A stretch of 64,000 bases of DNA. It comes from Amphiura filiformis. Taxonomy: Eukaryota > Echinodermata > Ophiuroidea > Amphilepidida > Amphiuridae. How positions within the stretch are numbered: the first letter of the stretch is position 1; every line of letters begins with the position of its first letter. The notes under the pieces are model-generated. The model ran no database searches. It was not told the origin of the DNA and was given only the letters and a program-made list of their open reading frames with translations. The stretch spans positions 17,699,208 through 17,763,207 of the forward strand of contig NC_092642.1 in the NCBI RefSeq assembly GCF_039555335.1, in the 5' to 3' direction. The position numbers and the translations under genes were made by a program. Below, in pieces: positions 52,705 through 63,800 of the stretch.

Positions 52705-53815
52705 AATGAAGGTATCGTTGTTGCTGTGCTACAGCGACGCCGCAAAGGTATCGCTGTTGCCGTGCTACACCGACGGCGCGAAGCTAGACCATTTATGAGG
52801 GGCCTACACCGACGGCGGTAAGGTAGACCTATTTCCGTAAGGCTACACCGACGGTGCAAAGGTGCATCTTAAGTAGGCCTAATTGTTAAAGTTGTCATAT
52901 TAGCAACTGAGTGTGGTGGAGGAAGGTATCGTTGTTGCCGTGCTACAGCGACGGCGCAAAGCTAGACCTTTTTACAGGACTACACCGACGGCGCGAAGGT
53001 ATCGCCGTTGCCGTGCTACAGCGACGGCGCGAAGCTATACCTTTTCAATGGGCTACACCGACGGCGCGAAGGTGTCGTTGTTGCCGTGCTACAGCGACGG
53101 CGCAAAGCTAGACTTTTCGAGGGGCTAAATCGAGGGCGCGAAGGTATACCTATTTCCGTATGCTAACACCGACGGCACTGAGATATACCTTATTTGGTCA
53201 TGTCACCAAATGAATGTAGGGGAGGTAGGTATCGCTGTTGCCGTGCTACAGCGACGGCGCGAAGCTATACCTTTTTACTGGGCTACACCGACGGCGGGAA
53301 GGTATCGCTGTTGCCGTGCTACAGCGACGGCGCGAAGCTGTATCTTTTTACTGGGCTACACCGACAGCGCGAAGGTGTCGTTGTTGCCATGCTACAGCGA
53401 CGGCGCGAAGCTAGACATTTTTGAGGGGCCAAACCGACGGCGCGAAAGTATACCTATATTTCCGTATGGTAACACCAACGGCACTGAGGTATACCTTATT
53501 TGGTCATGTCACCAAATTAATGTAGGGAGGAAGGTATCGCTGTTGCCGTGCTACGGCGACGGCGCGAAGCTATACCTTTTACTGGGCTACACCGACGGCG
53601 CGAAGGTATCGCTGTTGCCGTGCTACAACGACGGCGCGAAGCTATACCTTTTTACTGGGCTACACCGACGGCGCAAAGCTATCGTTGTTGCTGTGCTACA
53701 GCGACGGCGCAAAACTAGACTTTATGCGCATTTTGTAATGACTTGATCAAATAAATGTAATGAAGGGGAGGAAGGTATCGCTGTTGCCGTGCTACAGCGA
53801 CGCCGCTAACCTATA
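52705..53815. repeat. CpG-rich tandem array, about 12 units
   Basis: A unit of about 72-78 bases has two halves: GGTATCGCTGTTGCCGTGC followed by TACAGCGACGGCGCGAAGC, and a spacer with ACTGGGCTACACCGACGGCG. Units start near 52712, 52747, 52922, 52997, 53069, 53224, 53299, 53371, 53530, 53602, 53676 and 53774. A higher-order repeat (TGGTCATGTCACCAAAT) occurs near 53194 and 53502. Open frames here, including one of 178 codons, simply read the repeat. Surrounding sequence (52120-52700) is very AT-rich. Confidence 0.9.
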
Positions 53816-54139
53816 CCTTGCCATTGGGTGATTTTTTTATTTTTTTATTATTTGATTATTTAAAGAATAAAAATAAATGATCAGCTTGGTTTTAGGATTA
53901 AGCAACACATGTTTATTTACGCTTCGCCCGCCCAGGCCTGACTTAAAAGCCGTTAAAAAACTATTCCCTATTATTATATGCACGTATTGAATCATATATT
54001 TGCATATTGATACAAGTGATCGTTGGATTGTAGATGATTATGCTTGGGCGATATACATATGATGCACATGTGAAATGGGGAGTTGCTTGTTTGTTGACAA
54101 GAGGAAATATTAAGTTAAGTTGTCATTGGTAAGCGCATA

Positions 54140-54300
54140 ATGCACATAACTTAGTTTGCACCTGCTTGTGACTGGTTGGGGCATTTTATGAACGACGTAT
54201 ACACTGGTTTATGTGATTTCATAATTTCCAGATATTATAAATAAAAACAGGACCGTGACCACTGAAAAGTTAATTAAAAAGAAACAGAACTTTTGCACCT
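54140..54300. repeat. Direct repeat flanking the nested MULE-like element
   Basis: TTTTATGAACGACGTA, ACACTGGTTTATGTGATTTC and ACCACTGAAAAGTTAATTAA occur at 54190-54280 and again at 55138-55240, with a shorter third copy at 55408-55430. The first two copies bracket the 54310-55116 insertion. 53816-54139 shows no gene. Confidence 0.75.
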
Positions 54301-54309
54301 GGTTATCAC

Positions 54310-55116
54310 TAGACTATGCCATAGTCGAATTTTATTAAAAATATGTTATTATTAGTCATGAACCCATTTCGTTGAACTCAAAATTATATTGATGTTTATT
54401 AAAATTAAAGTATTCAATAGTAAAATGGTCATAAAGAGTTAAAAATATCAGACGATTAGTGACAATAAAAGTAATTGAATGCAACATTATCTTGCATAAA
54501 AATTGTTATAACGGCTCACTTTAATACTGAACAATTCTGATTTTGGAATCTACCAGTTTATTGATAGCGAACCCCGAAATTTCGACTATGAACTTTGAAT
54601 TGTAAGCAGAACTTTACCCCTGGACTTTGCTCTCTAAAAACACACTGTCAAGCATACTTGTTTATCAGTCCATTAACCACAAGTACTAAGCATGGACGCG
54701 CTAGATGTTTGATGAGAGATTAACTTTCGCGTCAACACAAAAGCGCCGCAAATACCACAGACAGTTGTTTACGGTGTAGTTAATGGTAATAGCGCGGGCC
54801 CAGACGATTTAAACCATAGCGAGGTATGGGCGACCAATCACAAGGCAGATCCATTTAAAGATGCATTACATCATGGCCAATTTTAGTTAGGCCAGAAATT
54901 GGCCTAACTCTCCATAGAGTCCGTGTTAAAAATCTTAACCGCAAGGCAATGTCAGTAGTCCACTTGGGAAGCTAACAAACAGAGGGAGTAGGGTGACTGA
55001 TCAGATGTGAAAATCTATCAATTGTGCACACATTTATATAATTAAATCAAGAGTTTTAAGCTTAAATACAATATCCAGAGTATGCACAATGGGCAAGTGG
55101 ACTACGGGGTAGTCTA
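54310..55116 (+). mobile_element. Non-autonomous MULE-like element, copy B
   Basis: Same family and orientation as 9698-10389: starts TAGACTATGCCATAGTCG, ends GGACTACGGGGTAGTCTA, and is flanked by a perfect 9-bp duplication GGTTATCAC (54301-54309 and 55117-55125). It is about 115 bases longer than copy A. Nested in the 4.2 kb transposon. Confidence 0.88.
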
Positions 55117-55539
55117 GGTTATCACTGGTTGGGGCCTTTTATGAACGACGTACACACTGGTTTATGTGATTTCATACGTTGTAGTTGTTTAGTTGTTATA
55201 AATAAAAACAGACCACTGAAAAGTTAATTAAGAAGAAAATGGTCATACAGTCCCGACTAGTTAGGTGAAAAAATAAGCATCATAAGACAATTTTTTACAA
55301 GTTCAACAAAACATTGTGAATGAAACAGAACTGTTATCTTCCATCTTTATTCAGATTTGTATTGAACGTAAGAACGCGGTCAATGTAAAGTAAAGCTTGT
55401 GAGTGGTAGGGGCGTTTTATGAACGACGTATAATCATGATAATTTTTATCATTTAGGCCTGTACTTAGCAAGGTCGTTTAAAAAGAAGAAATTTGGTACA
55501 AAAATCATGGAAATCGATAGTAGGGTTGTTGAGAAATTG

Positions 55540-55845
55540 TCGTTCACGGCGATGTCGCTGTAGCCTGCAACAACGATAACCTTCCTCATAGGCATCGCAT
55601 TAATGGGTGAATATTTATAAAGTTTTGTTTGTTTGTTTGTCAATTAATTCATTAATTATCAAACGGCGATGTCGCTGTAGCCTGCAACAACGATAACCTT
55701 CCTCATAGGCATCGCATTAATGGGTGAATATTTATCAAGTTTGTTTGTTTGTTTGTTAATTAATTCATTAATTATCAAACGGCGATGTCGCTGTAGCCCT
55801 GCAACAACGGTAACCTTCCTCGTGTGCATCATAATTTACATATTA
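55540..55845. repeat. Inverted subterminal array, three units
   Basis: Three units of about 115 bases with GGCGATGTCGCTGTAGCC, CAACAACGATAACCTTCCTC and a TTTGTTTGTTTG spacer. Each is an inverse relative of the left array's core (GAGGAAGGTATCGTTGTTG...GCTACAGCGAC), so the element's two sides carry the same binding-site-like word in opposite orientation. Confidence 0.85.
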
Positions 55846-56282
55846 TACGGTAATTAATGACTGAGTATTGTTAAAAGTTAATGTTTTTATTTAATGTTCT
55901 TAAGTTAATTAATAATTCCTTTAAATAAGATAATTAATGAATGGAAACCGATCATTATGCAGATTTATGATTCCTGGCTGATTATGGGAAGCAAAGCAAT
56001 AATTATGAACATTAATTAAATTTAAAATTTACTAATGTTCCTCTTCTTCATTATATAGTGGCACTATTAATTAAATTACTACAATGTTGTTTTGAATCTC
56101 TCTCGTTCGTTTATTTAATTTGCTAAATTAAGTGATTTATATATTGCACTGAGTTAATCCATACATCATTCAATGTAATCCTATCATCGAGTTTCGCGCC
56201 GTCGGTGTAGCAGGGCTAAAACTAGGGTAGCTTCGGCGACGGTCAAATGTGGTAGGGTATAGTAAAGTTTAGCCCATATTTA

Positions 56283-56410
56283 TTATTTATATGATAAAAG
56301 TCATTTTACTTACTCTGATGACGATAATGGTTTATTATAAAAATTTTAAGGGCTCACTAATGGACAAAATTCAAAGCACATGCGTTTATATATTTTTGGT
56401 GATATTTCAA
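56283..56410. other. Receptor flank resumes briefly
   Basis: TTATTATTTATATGATAAAAGTCATT matches 41003-41030 beside receptor 3, then homology fades. Confidence 0.45.
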
Positions 56411-56414
56411 TTAA

Positions 56415-57894
56415 GGGATCTGGAATTAGGGTTTTGAGCGTTTCGACAGTATTTTTTGTGGGACATGAGAGCCAATCAGACATATCGAATTGTATTCTGA
56501 ATACGAAGAATGCCATTCTGATATCAAATAATTTTCATTTTGTGAAATTCACGATAAAAAATAATACAAATTTCATGACAAATTATAAAAATTTAATATT
56601 TTTCACATTTTTGATATATAAAAGTCCTCGAAGTAAATTTTATAAATCTAATGATATATTCTTAAAGTGTATGTAGGTGGGAGGAAAAGCCGACGATCAA
56701 TTGAAAATTTTGACCTTTCATATTGAAGATATGGATTTTCCCCCCAAAAGACCTAATTTTTTTGGGTGTTTTGGGGACAAAATCCATATCTTCAATACGA
56801 AAAGTCAACATTTTCAATTGATCGTCGGCTTTTCATCCCACCTACATACACTTTAAGTACATATCGTTGTGAATTCGGCAGAGTGACGAATCGAGCATTT
56901 TGAGTAAATTGAGTTTTTGTATGCTTATGATTATGTTTCAGGTTGTCTTTTATTTCCTCCACAAATTAATGGTAAATCTTACTCTTCGATGTCGTTATTG
57001 AAATTTTGATTTGGACGAATCGCGCCTAATTGCGATAAATGAATTCGGCAGAGAGACGAATCGTATACTTAGCTGTACAAATCAGGTTGATCTATAGTAT
57101 TGTATAGCGGAAAACCCCGAATTTTCTATATTACATGTCCTATACTGATATATTTGATACCAACGTATAGCTGTAGGTATCTTCTATCCAGTGATACCAA
57201 AATAAGTACAAACATTCCCCACATGATATTGCTGTGGTTTAATAATGTGAGTGCGCCCCCGTGAAATTGGAAAATCCTGGAAAATCATACGCAAAATATA
57301 GGTCAATATTGTTATTTCTGCTTTAAAATCCTCGAGTTTTTGCTAAATATTACAGGGATGACTATTTATAACTTTTATAGCAAGTTAAGCGTATTCGACC
57401 TCTCTCAGCGCAGTGGTAGAAACATTTTGGCTACAGCATAAAGCCGAATAGCTGTTAAAACGCGTTTTGAGGGATATATCGATTGTTTCAGAACATGCAA
57501 GTATTGTAAATAATTCGTGTACACTCACTTCTATAATATAGGCCTACATTTCATATGAGTGCTCACGAATGTTCTACATTTTTAGAAGGATCAATGGAAT
57601 AGTACCAATATTTTCAAACGCCGTTTACTCAGAACAGCTATTTTGCGTATTCGGCACTCTGCCGTGTTCATAACGATATTATCAGATTTATAAAGTTTAC
57701 TTCGAGTACTGTTAAATATCAAAAATATAAATTTTAATCATTTGCCATAAAAAGTGTATTACATTACGAATTTCAAAAAATCAAAATTATTTGATATCAG
57801 AAGGACATTCTTCGTATTCAGAATGCAATTCGATATGTCTGATGTGCTCTAAAGTCCCATAATAAATACTGTCCAAAGGTTCATACCCCACCCC
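56415..57894. mobile_element. TTAA-flanked fold-back MITE with nested insertion
   Basis: TTAA flanks both ends (56411-56414, 57895-57898). The arms share ACAGTATTT, GACATATCGAATTG and AAAATTTTGACCTTTC-type blocks in opposite orientation, with a mirror centre near 56760 (CCATATCTTCAAT and its complement). The right arm is split by a second element at 56861-57679. Confidence 0.8.
56861..57679. mobile_element. Nested element with ATATCGTT ends
   Basis: Ends ATATCGTTGTGAA and ATATCGTTATGAA (right end read on the minus strand) are inverted repeats continuing through CGGCAGAGTG. The GAATTCGGCAGAG word recurs internally near 57041. It interrupts the arm of the surrounding TTAA MITE. No coding potential. 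Confidence 0.75.
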
Positions 57895-57898
57895 TTAA

Positions 57899-58253
57899 GC
57901 GACATGCCATTTAAAAAAGTCAACGACTAGCGAATATGTTTTATATTTCCCCCGTTAAAGTTTGCGCAGGGAACTTAATATATTATAGGGAATTGCCTCT
58001 CACGCATGATCGCACACAGTGAATGCCCCCCTCATACTCCATGGCAAGCGGCAACAGGCAAGACGTATTAACCAATGACAAGCTTCGATTGTGTCCGTTT
58101 GTCTGCAATGCGCGTGCGTCACGCCGCTCAGCGACAAAAGTATGACACAAGCATTTGGTCGGACCTCATCTCTAACATGATAACTGACATAGGTCAATAT
58201 CCTTCCCGACATGCTTAGTAGCCAAGTCCGTAGAAGATTATTATTCTTGTGAT
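57899..58253. other. No gene seen
   Basis: A GGTCGGACCTCATCTC word at 58167 recurs at 58511, so this stretch may be a diverged tandem relative of the repeat that follows. Confidence 0.4.
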
Positions 58254-58592
58254 CCACACACTATGTACACATTATACATTTGGCCACATTTTATTATACG
58301 ATAAATACACATTTATTAAACATGGTAACACATATTCTCTAGCAATCGGTTATACGATGGAACTGGTAGGCATATTATAAATTCGGGATATTAAATATCT
58401 TCCTGACCAGCCAGATCAGCGCATGGTCAACATGGTCAAAGACGATTCCTTACTAGCCACAGACCGTCCGCTGGAATTAGTTGAACATGATCCATTCGTT
58501 ATAATGGCTGTTGGTCGGACCTCATCTCTCCACATCGATTGAAAAATTGTGATCTATAATCCCCGACATTGCTCTTATGAACTCACATCCAC
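58254..58592 (+). repeat. Inverted repeat arm, left copy
   Basis: About 340 bases recur in opposite orientation at 62889-63217 with scattered differences: TATACATTTGGC, CGGTTATACGATGGAACTGG, CCACAGACCGTCCGCTGGAA and CCCCGACATTGC. Either two copies of one dispersed repeat or the long ends of one 5 kb element. Confidence 0.75.
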
Positions 58593-58839
58593 CTGGTTTG
58601 CGTCTACGCCTAGACTATACTTCTCTGTATACGTTGGTTGACCATTATCAACATTTTATCAAACATGTGCTGTAATTGACACATGTACTTAGTATGAAGT
58701 ACTTCTTTGATAGCTGACAATGCCATATATTCAGAAAACCAGAAATCTGTTTTGAAGATTACCCTTTTAAACGTGAGCCGAGGGCATGTTAGTTTAATAA
58801 ATTATATTACAATCGTGTTAAAATATTGAGGACGTCCTC

Positions 58840-59130
58840 CTCAGCAAATACCGTAAAACCCCGTCTACAAGGATATACCTAAGAAACGCCCTCAATAAAA
58901 TTGGTTGCTTTTTGTATTTGGAGTTTGAACAAATATATACTGGCACTGGGTAGCTATGCATTCCATATAAGTATGTTGTAACACCAATCAATTGTATTGA
59001 CATAATAACGACTGTTTCGTATATCAGGATCGTATAGCTCAATTGATAGAGCGTCAGACTTTGGAACTGAAGAGAGCATGGTCCGGGCACCGGTTCCGTT
59101 TTTTCATTCTCGTTTAATTTTAACTTTTTG
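58840..59130 (+). mobile_element. tRNA-like SINE family, copy 1
   Basis: Begins with ACCCCGTCTACAAGGA, continues through GCCCTCAATA and TTTGAACAAAT words, and reaches a tRNA-like promoter with A box TAGCTCAATTGATAGAGCG (59036-59054) and a weak B box near 59090. A T-rich tail follows. The inverse copy at 63520-63800 has the same order. The cloverleaf is incomplete, so it is not a tRNA gene. Confidence 0.6.
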
Positions 59131-60834
59131 ACATGTTCTTTTTATCTTTCTTCAAATCTACCTTTCTACTTTTAATTTTAGGTGTGTTTTTATTTTGTTT
59201 TGTTTTGTTTTTTTAGTTTTTTTTATATTAGTTTTTTTTTTGCAGCAGTGCTGCATTAATTCTGAATTGGCTGGGTGTTACTATACTGAAATTTTCGAAT
59301 GTGAAAGGCATTTTGTACCACTGAAGTTTTTCGTACACATCGATAGCTTTATTAATATAAAGATTGACTTTTGTAGAATTTTGGTTGTGTATCCATTGAT
59401 TTTATATGCGATTTCATTGAAAGAAGTGTTTTTTAATGCAATGATTTTCAACAACACACTCAACCTGGGCTCCTTGCATGAGGAATATTAGCTACAAGCA
59501 TTAGCTGAGCATGCGTCCTGTCAATTTCTACTCTCACACCCCTGATTTAGCATAGGGATTGGGCTCGTTTGCATATGCATGAGTTCGTTGAGTTGGTCGT
59601 AGCGTCCTTGGAGATAGTACATTTCTAGTAAAATGGTATAGATGAGTTTATAGTCAAAATGCGTGATGTATTTTAACAGTTTAAACGTAGGCCTATGTTT
59701 TTGTAAATGTGCATAATTTCCAATCACGTCGCAGATGGCAACTATCACAGCACAAGTAATAATTTATCCAAGTGTATTGCCCCGGTAGAATACCTTGCAT
59801 ATGCCATAGACAAATTTTGATAACTTGGTTGGTAGACAGAGATGACGTCAGTGGTACTGATTTTGGTTTAGATCTGAAACCATATTATACCTCAGGTTTA
59901 GATTGAGAAAGTATAGGCCTACATATCAAGTAATTATCTGGTGGGAATTGTTTTATTGTTGTATTAATTGTGGTATACTGAACCCGACAACCACATTTGA
60001 AGAAAATAATTATAACTATGATTAATTTTATCATGGGCTATATTTTTGCCGGCGGAGGAATATGGATTTAGCCTGGGGAGTTAGCTTTCAAAACTGTATC
60101 ACGTGTCATTACATGTGGATGGGATGGGTGAAGTTTCGTGTTACCAAAGTATGGTGTGTTACCATTACAACAACAACTTACTTATTTACATAGTACATCC
60201 AATCACAGCGTGCTGATCTGTCTAAAGTAATAAACAAAGGTTGTTCAGTCGCACAGTAACAGTGCATGCACGTCATTAGAGGCGCTGTAGTTTAATATGG
60301 ATATGCAAACTAGATGGCCGGTGACCGTGACTCAACTGTAAATGATTATTCTTCGGGACACCTTGACGGATTTTCCCGCAATTGACACACCGTGCTGTAA
60401 GCATGGTAAAGTGAACCTGTAAAATGTACCAAATGCAGTTTTTGATATTGCGGTACATGTTAGCTATTTTTATGCAATTTTCGGCCGTTGTTTCGGCCTA
60501 CAGTTTGTTTAGGACTTCTGTGTTGTGGACCATACTATTTTGTTTTTACGAAAGTGATAATTTCTCCATCATTTTGTTTCAAGTTGCTTTTAATATTTAT
60601 TACTAAATAGCCTATTCGGTCTGGGTATTAAATTGATAGGCCTAATGGCGCAGTGTAAAGGACCATGCGGTTATAAGTTGAGACTCCCAAAAGACTGACG
60701 GCGTGACATTTTTCTTGAACAAATGAAATGATAATGATATTTTCAAAATGAATACTTACACCCCTCATAGGGGTCATGTAAAACAGTCAATTATCAGAAT
60801 TGCAAGTGTAGTCTAAAAGTGACAAAGAGATATT
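59131..60834. other. No gene seen
   Basis: T-rich at its left end; otherwise no motifs, repeat ends or coding potential I can support. The short open frames have no recognisable protein features. Confidence 0.5.
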
Positions 60835-60960
60835 GTATTCTCTGGTTTGGAATGAGTATTTATGACTGAAAGCAGTTTAAGCAGCTAATTAGCACTAATT
60901 AAACCTTTTGAATAAATAATTAGGTCTGTTAATGAAGTAAATTTTGATCACCCTGTATAC
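60835..60960. repeat. Dispersed repeat, copy 2
   Basis: Same order of words as 46600-46735, ending with TTGATCACCCTGTATAC. It has the look of the end of a transposon or LINE 3' tail. Confidence 0.6.
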
Positions 60961-62264
60961 ATAGAAGCAAACATCGCACCCAAAATAAAGTATATTTCTG
61001 GTTGACTTTTTCAATTCAAGCTCTGTTTGATTTTGTGGTCCTCAGATTGAGAAAATATTCCTGAAAAGAAAAATATACCACATGTTCCTTAAAAAGTTCA
61101 TTTTTACACACTGTATATCGTCTAGTACACCCTGAATATTGATTTCGAATTTTGGTCAGTTTAATCTCTGTTCTTAATGCTTTCCAGAAATAGGCCTACC
61201 TGTAATTGGTTCATAAAATGATATAACTATTCATCGCAAAATTGAAAACAATGGCCATACCCGATGTCAGTCAATGGTATATCCAAACCACAATATGAAC
61301 CTGAAGACTCGTCATCAGACTTAGACACTATCCATGCTATCAATGAGGAATTGATGTTACCCCATACCACAGTATTATGTTTATAATCATTCCTAGGCCT
61401 TATTAAAGGCTCAGATGCATACAACTTTTTAACTCATTCATGTTAAGTACAAACTTGAGAATATGTTCTTCATTTTAAGTAAATGTCATCATATGTTATT
61501 AAGTATACCAAGAAATGAACTAAGTACTCAGCATATAAATTAATTTGTGCCCTCATTGTGGGTTTTTAAGACAAAATAAAATAAAGGAAACAAACATCAT
61601 TATCCTTTTTACAGTGTCGTTTCTAAAAGCTCATTTTTAAGCCAAAGGTCCTCTCAGTGAATGTGAAATCCAACATTTTTTCTTCATTCACTGCGCCGTC
61701 TTTTTTAAAAACATTTCTTGTTAGTAATTTTGTGGTTTTATAGAAACTAGTAAAAGCATTTATTCTAAATAATAGCGAAACCCACGGTTAGACAGATGTG
61801 TTGTAACTACTTGTCTGTCCTCGTCTTTGCAATAAAAACCTATGTTGCACCTTTGTGCCATCCCAATTCTTGAGGAATGGTAGGTAGGGTGCGTTTTTGG
61901 CTTAAGCACGATTCTGTTTCTACTTGAAATGAAATCAAAATACATATTGTTCTGTTGCCACAATTGCAGTTTTTTCAATAAAAAAAAATAGATGAGGAAT
62001 AATAATTATTCCATATTTGAATCTATTGTCCCATCAAGAATAGAGTGTCTTCAAAAACTTCAATCAATTCATCTGACAAAGGAAACTATTCTGGTCATTC
62101 AATTTTGTTTCGCCTGCACCTGTTATATCACAGGCGTTGGTAGAGAAGGCACACTTCTCTTGTCTTCACCGAAGTAGTGATGTAAACACTAACATGATTA
62201 ATTACCATAGCTAGCAATGGACATACACTATTTTTTGTTCCACTTGAACCCATACTCATAGCCT
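60961..62264. other. No gene seen
   Basis: AT-rich. The small open frames (for example 61424-61227 minus and 61992-62177 plus) show no recognisable domain. Confidence 0.5.
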
Positions 62265-62516
62265 ATTTGCTGTCGATGTGACGTAATTAATCGGATTAAC
62301 TACCATAGCAATTGATTAATGCAATTGCGAATATATGCATACGTGGCACCTATGCATTAAACCATAGTTGTCAAAGAAATGCTAATCACTCGCCATGTAA
62401 GATTAGTATTTATGAAAAGAGTGGTATTCAATCTATGTTTGGTGACATACGCGGGTGATTAGTGCAATCTGCTTGATGGTAGTTATTGCGATTATTACGT
62501 CACTTCGACAGCGAAT
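62265..62516. mobile_element. MITE pair member 1
   Basis: Inverted ends of about 45 bases: GCTGTCGATGTGACGTAAT on the left and the inverse of GCTGTCGAAGTGACGTAAT on the right, continuing to a CTACCAT word. Same family as the next element. Confidence 0.75.
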
Positions 62517-62568
62517 TGTAGTATAGACGAATCCAACAAGCCAAGTGATGGTCAGAATTTATTCGGCC

Positions 62569-62879
62569 ATTATACGCTGGTGAAGTTGCGTAATTAATCG
62601 GATTAATTACCATAGCAATAGGTGAAAACAATTTTGAACATATCGCGCTGCGCTACAAGCAGGTTACACTCATCACCTGTACTGTGTATGTCTGCAATCA
62701 TAGATTGAATATATACTGGTCTTTTCAAAGATACTAATCTTACAGGTGCAGCATGATATGGTTCAATGAAGAGGTACCGCCTGAACGTATCAGTGTATAA
62801 CGCGGTATATTCAAAAATTGTTTTCACCTATTGCTATGGTAGTTAATCCGATTATTACGTAACTTCGCCAGCGTATTGA
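62569..62879. mobile_element. MITE pair member 2
   Basis: Inverted ends of about 70 bases: ACGCTGGTGAAGTTGCGTAA and the inverse of ACGCTGGCGAAGTTACGTAA, then AATCGGATTAA and CCATAGCAATAGGTGAAAAC on both arms. 52 bases separate it from member 1. The minus-strand open frame inside is not a gene. Confidence 0.8.
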
Positions 62880-62888
62880 ATAAAACAG

Positions 62889-63217
62889 GAGGATGTGAGT
62901 TCATAAGGGCAATGTCGGGGATTATAGGTCACAATCGATGTGGAGAGATGAGAGGCTAGAGGTCCGACCAACAGCCATAGCGAATGGTTCATGTTCAACT
63001 AATTCCAGCGGACGGTCTGTGGCTAGTAAGGAATCGTCTTTGACCACATGCGCAGATCTGTCTCGTCAGGAAGATATTTAATATCCGAATTTATAATAGG
63101 CCTATGCCTACCAGTTCCATCGTATAACCGATCTGCTAGAGAATATTTGTTACCATGTTTAATAAATTCGTATTTATCGTATAATAAAATGTAGCCAAAT
63201 GTATATTATGTGTCACA
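62889..63217 (-). repeat. Inverted repeat arm, right copy
   Basis: Inverse partner of 58254-58592. It lies directly beside the MITE pair. Confidence 0.75.
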
Positions 63218-63519
63218 CGGTTTTCTGCTGAACCACTAGCAGGCTATGTTACCACATCTATGACAATGACAAAGGTGAATTTTGATGATTTTTACGATCG
63301 TCCGGATGAGCAAATCACTGAATGGGTCTTTAGTTCCCTCCTCTCCTTATCCTGCCAATATTATATGAATCAAAGAAAATAAAGAAAAATAAAATTAAAC
63401 AAGAAAAAAAAGACAAAGAAAAAGAAACAATAAAAGAAAAACAATAGAATAAATTAAACTAAATATGAAAAAAAAATGATCACGAAAGGAGTCTTTAGAA
63501 AATGCAAGAAAATATAAAT
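63218..63519. other. No gene; A-rich tract
   Basis: 63370-63480 is strongly A-rich (AAAGAAAAAT-type words). It mirrors the T-rich tail after 59100, as expected for the tail of the minus-strand SINE copy that follows. Confidence 0.5.
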
Positions 63520-63800
63520 GAAAAGTTTGAACAATATTTTGTTTATAAAAGTTTGTGTGACCGTGATGAGGCTCGAACTCACCATCTTCCGATCTAAAGA
63601 ACCAAAGTCTTATGCCTTGCCAAGTGAGCTATGCTCGTGAGATGCGAAATAAAGATAAAATAATACATTGTATACCTGCTTGTGTCGGTAAATGATTTGC
63701 TCAAATTCCATAATGATATAATATTGTGGAGGGCGCTAGCGTGAAATATGCTATCATCACAGTCGCTACTATTCCTTGTAGACGGGTTTCTACGGTATTA
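63520..63800 (-). mobile_element. tRNA-like SINE family, copy 2
   Basis: On the minus strand it starts near 63800 with ACCCGTCTACAAGGA and reaches an A box TAGCTCACTTGGCAAGGCA (about 63613-63632) and a B box GAGTTCGAGCCTC (about 63570). Anticodon-like loops of both copies carry GACTTTGG. It shares its layout with 58840-59130. 63801-64000 shows nothing further. Confidence 0.62.

Larger units (their letters stand above)
52033..56274. mobile_element. Large non-autonomous transposon with GC-rich subterminal repeats
   Basis: The 4242-bp insert is flanked by a perfect 8-bp duplication CATATTTA (52025-52032 and 56275-56282). The paralogous flank at 40994-41012 shows the empty site. Its ends are imperfect inverted repeats, GG...CTTTA, then ATACCCTACCACAT exactly (52047-52060 and complement 56247-56260). 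Inside are a left array of CpG-rich repeats, a nested MULE-like element and a right array in opposite orientation. No transposase is encoded. An 8-bp duplication and subterminal repeats recall hAT or P-type elements, but the ends do not match a family I know. Confidence 0.85.

Noticed and set aside
53210-53746. 178-codon open frame on the plus strand
   Set aside because: It reads through the CpG-rich tandem array; the peptide is a repeat of LLPCYSDGAKLY-type units in shifting frames with no conserved frame across units.
59036-59100. Possible tRNA gene
   Set aside because: A box is good, but the acceptor and T stems do not pair and the same sequence recurs in a SINE-like repeat at 63520-63800.
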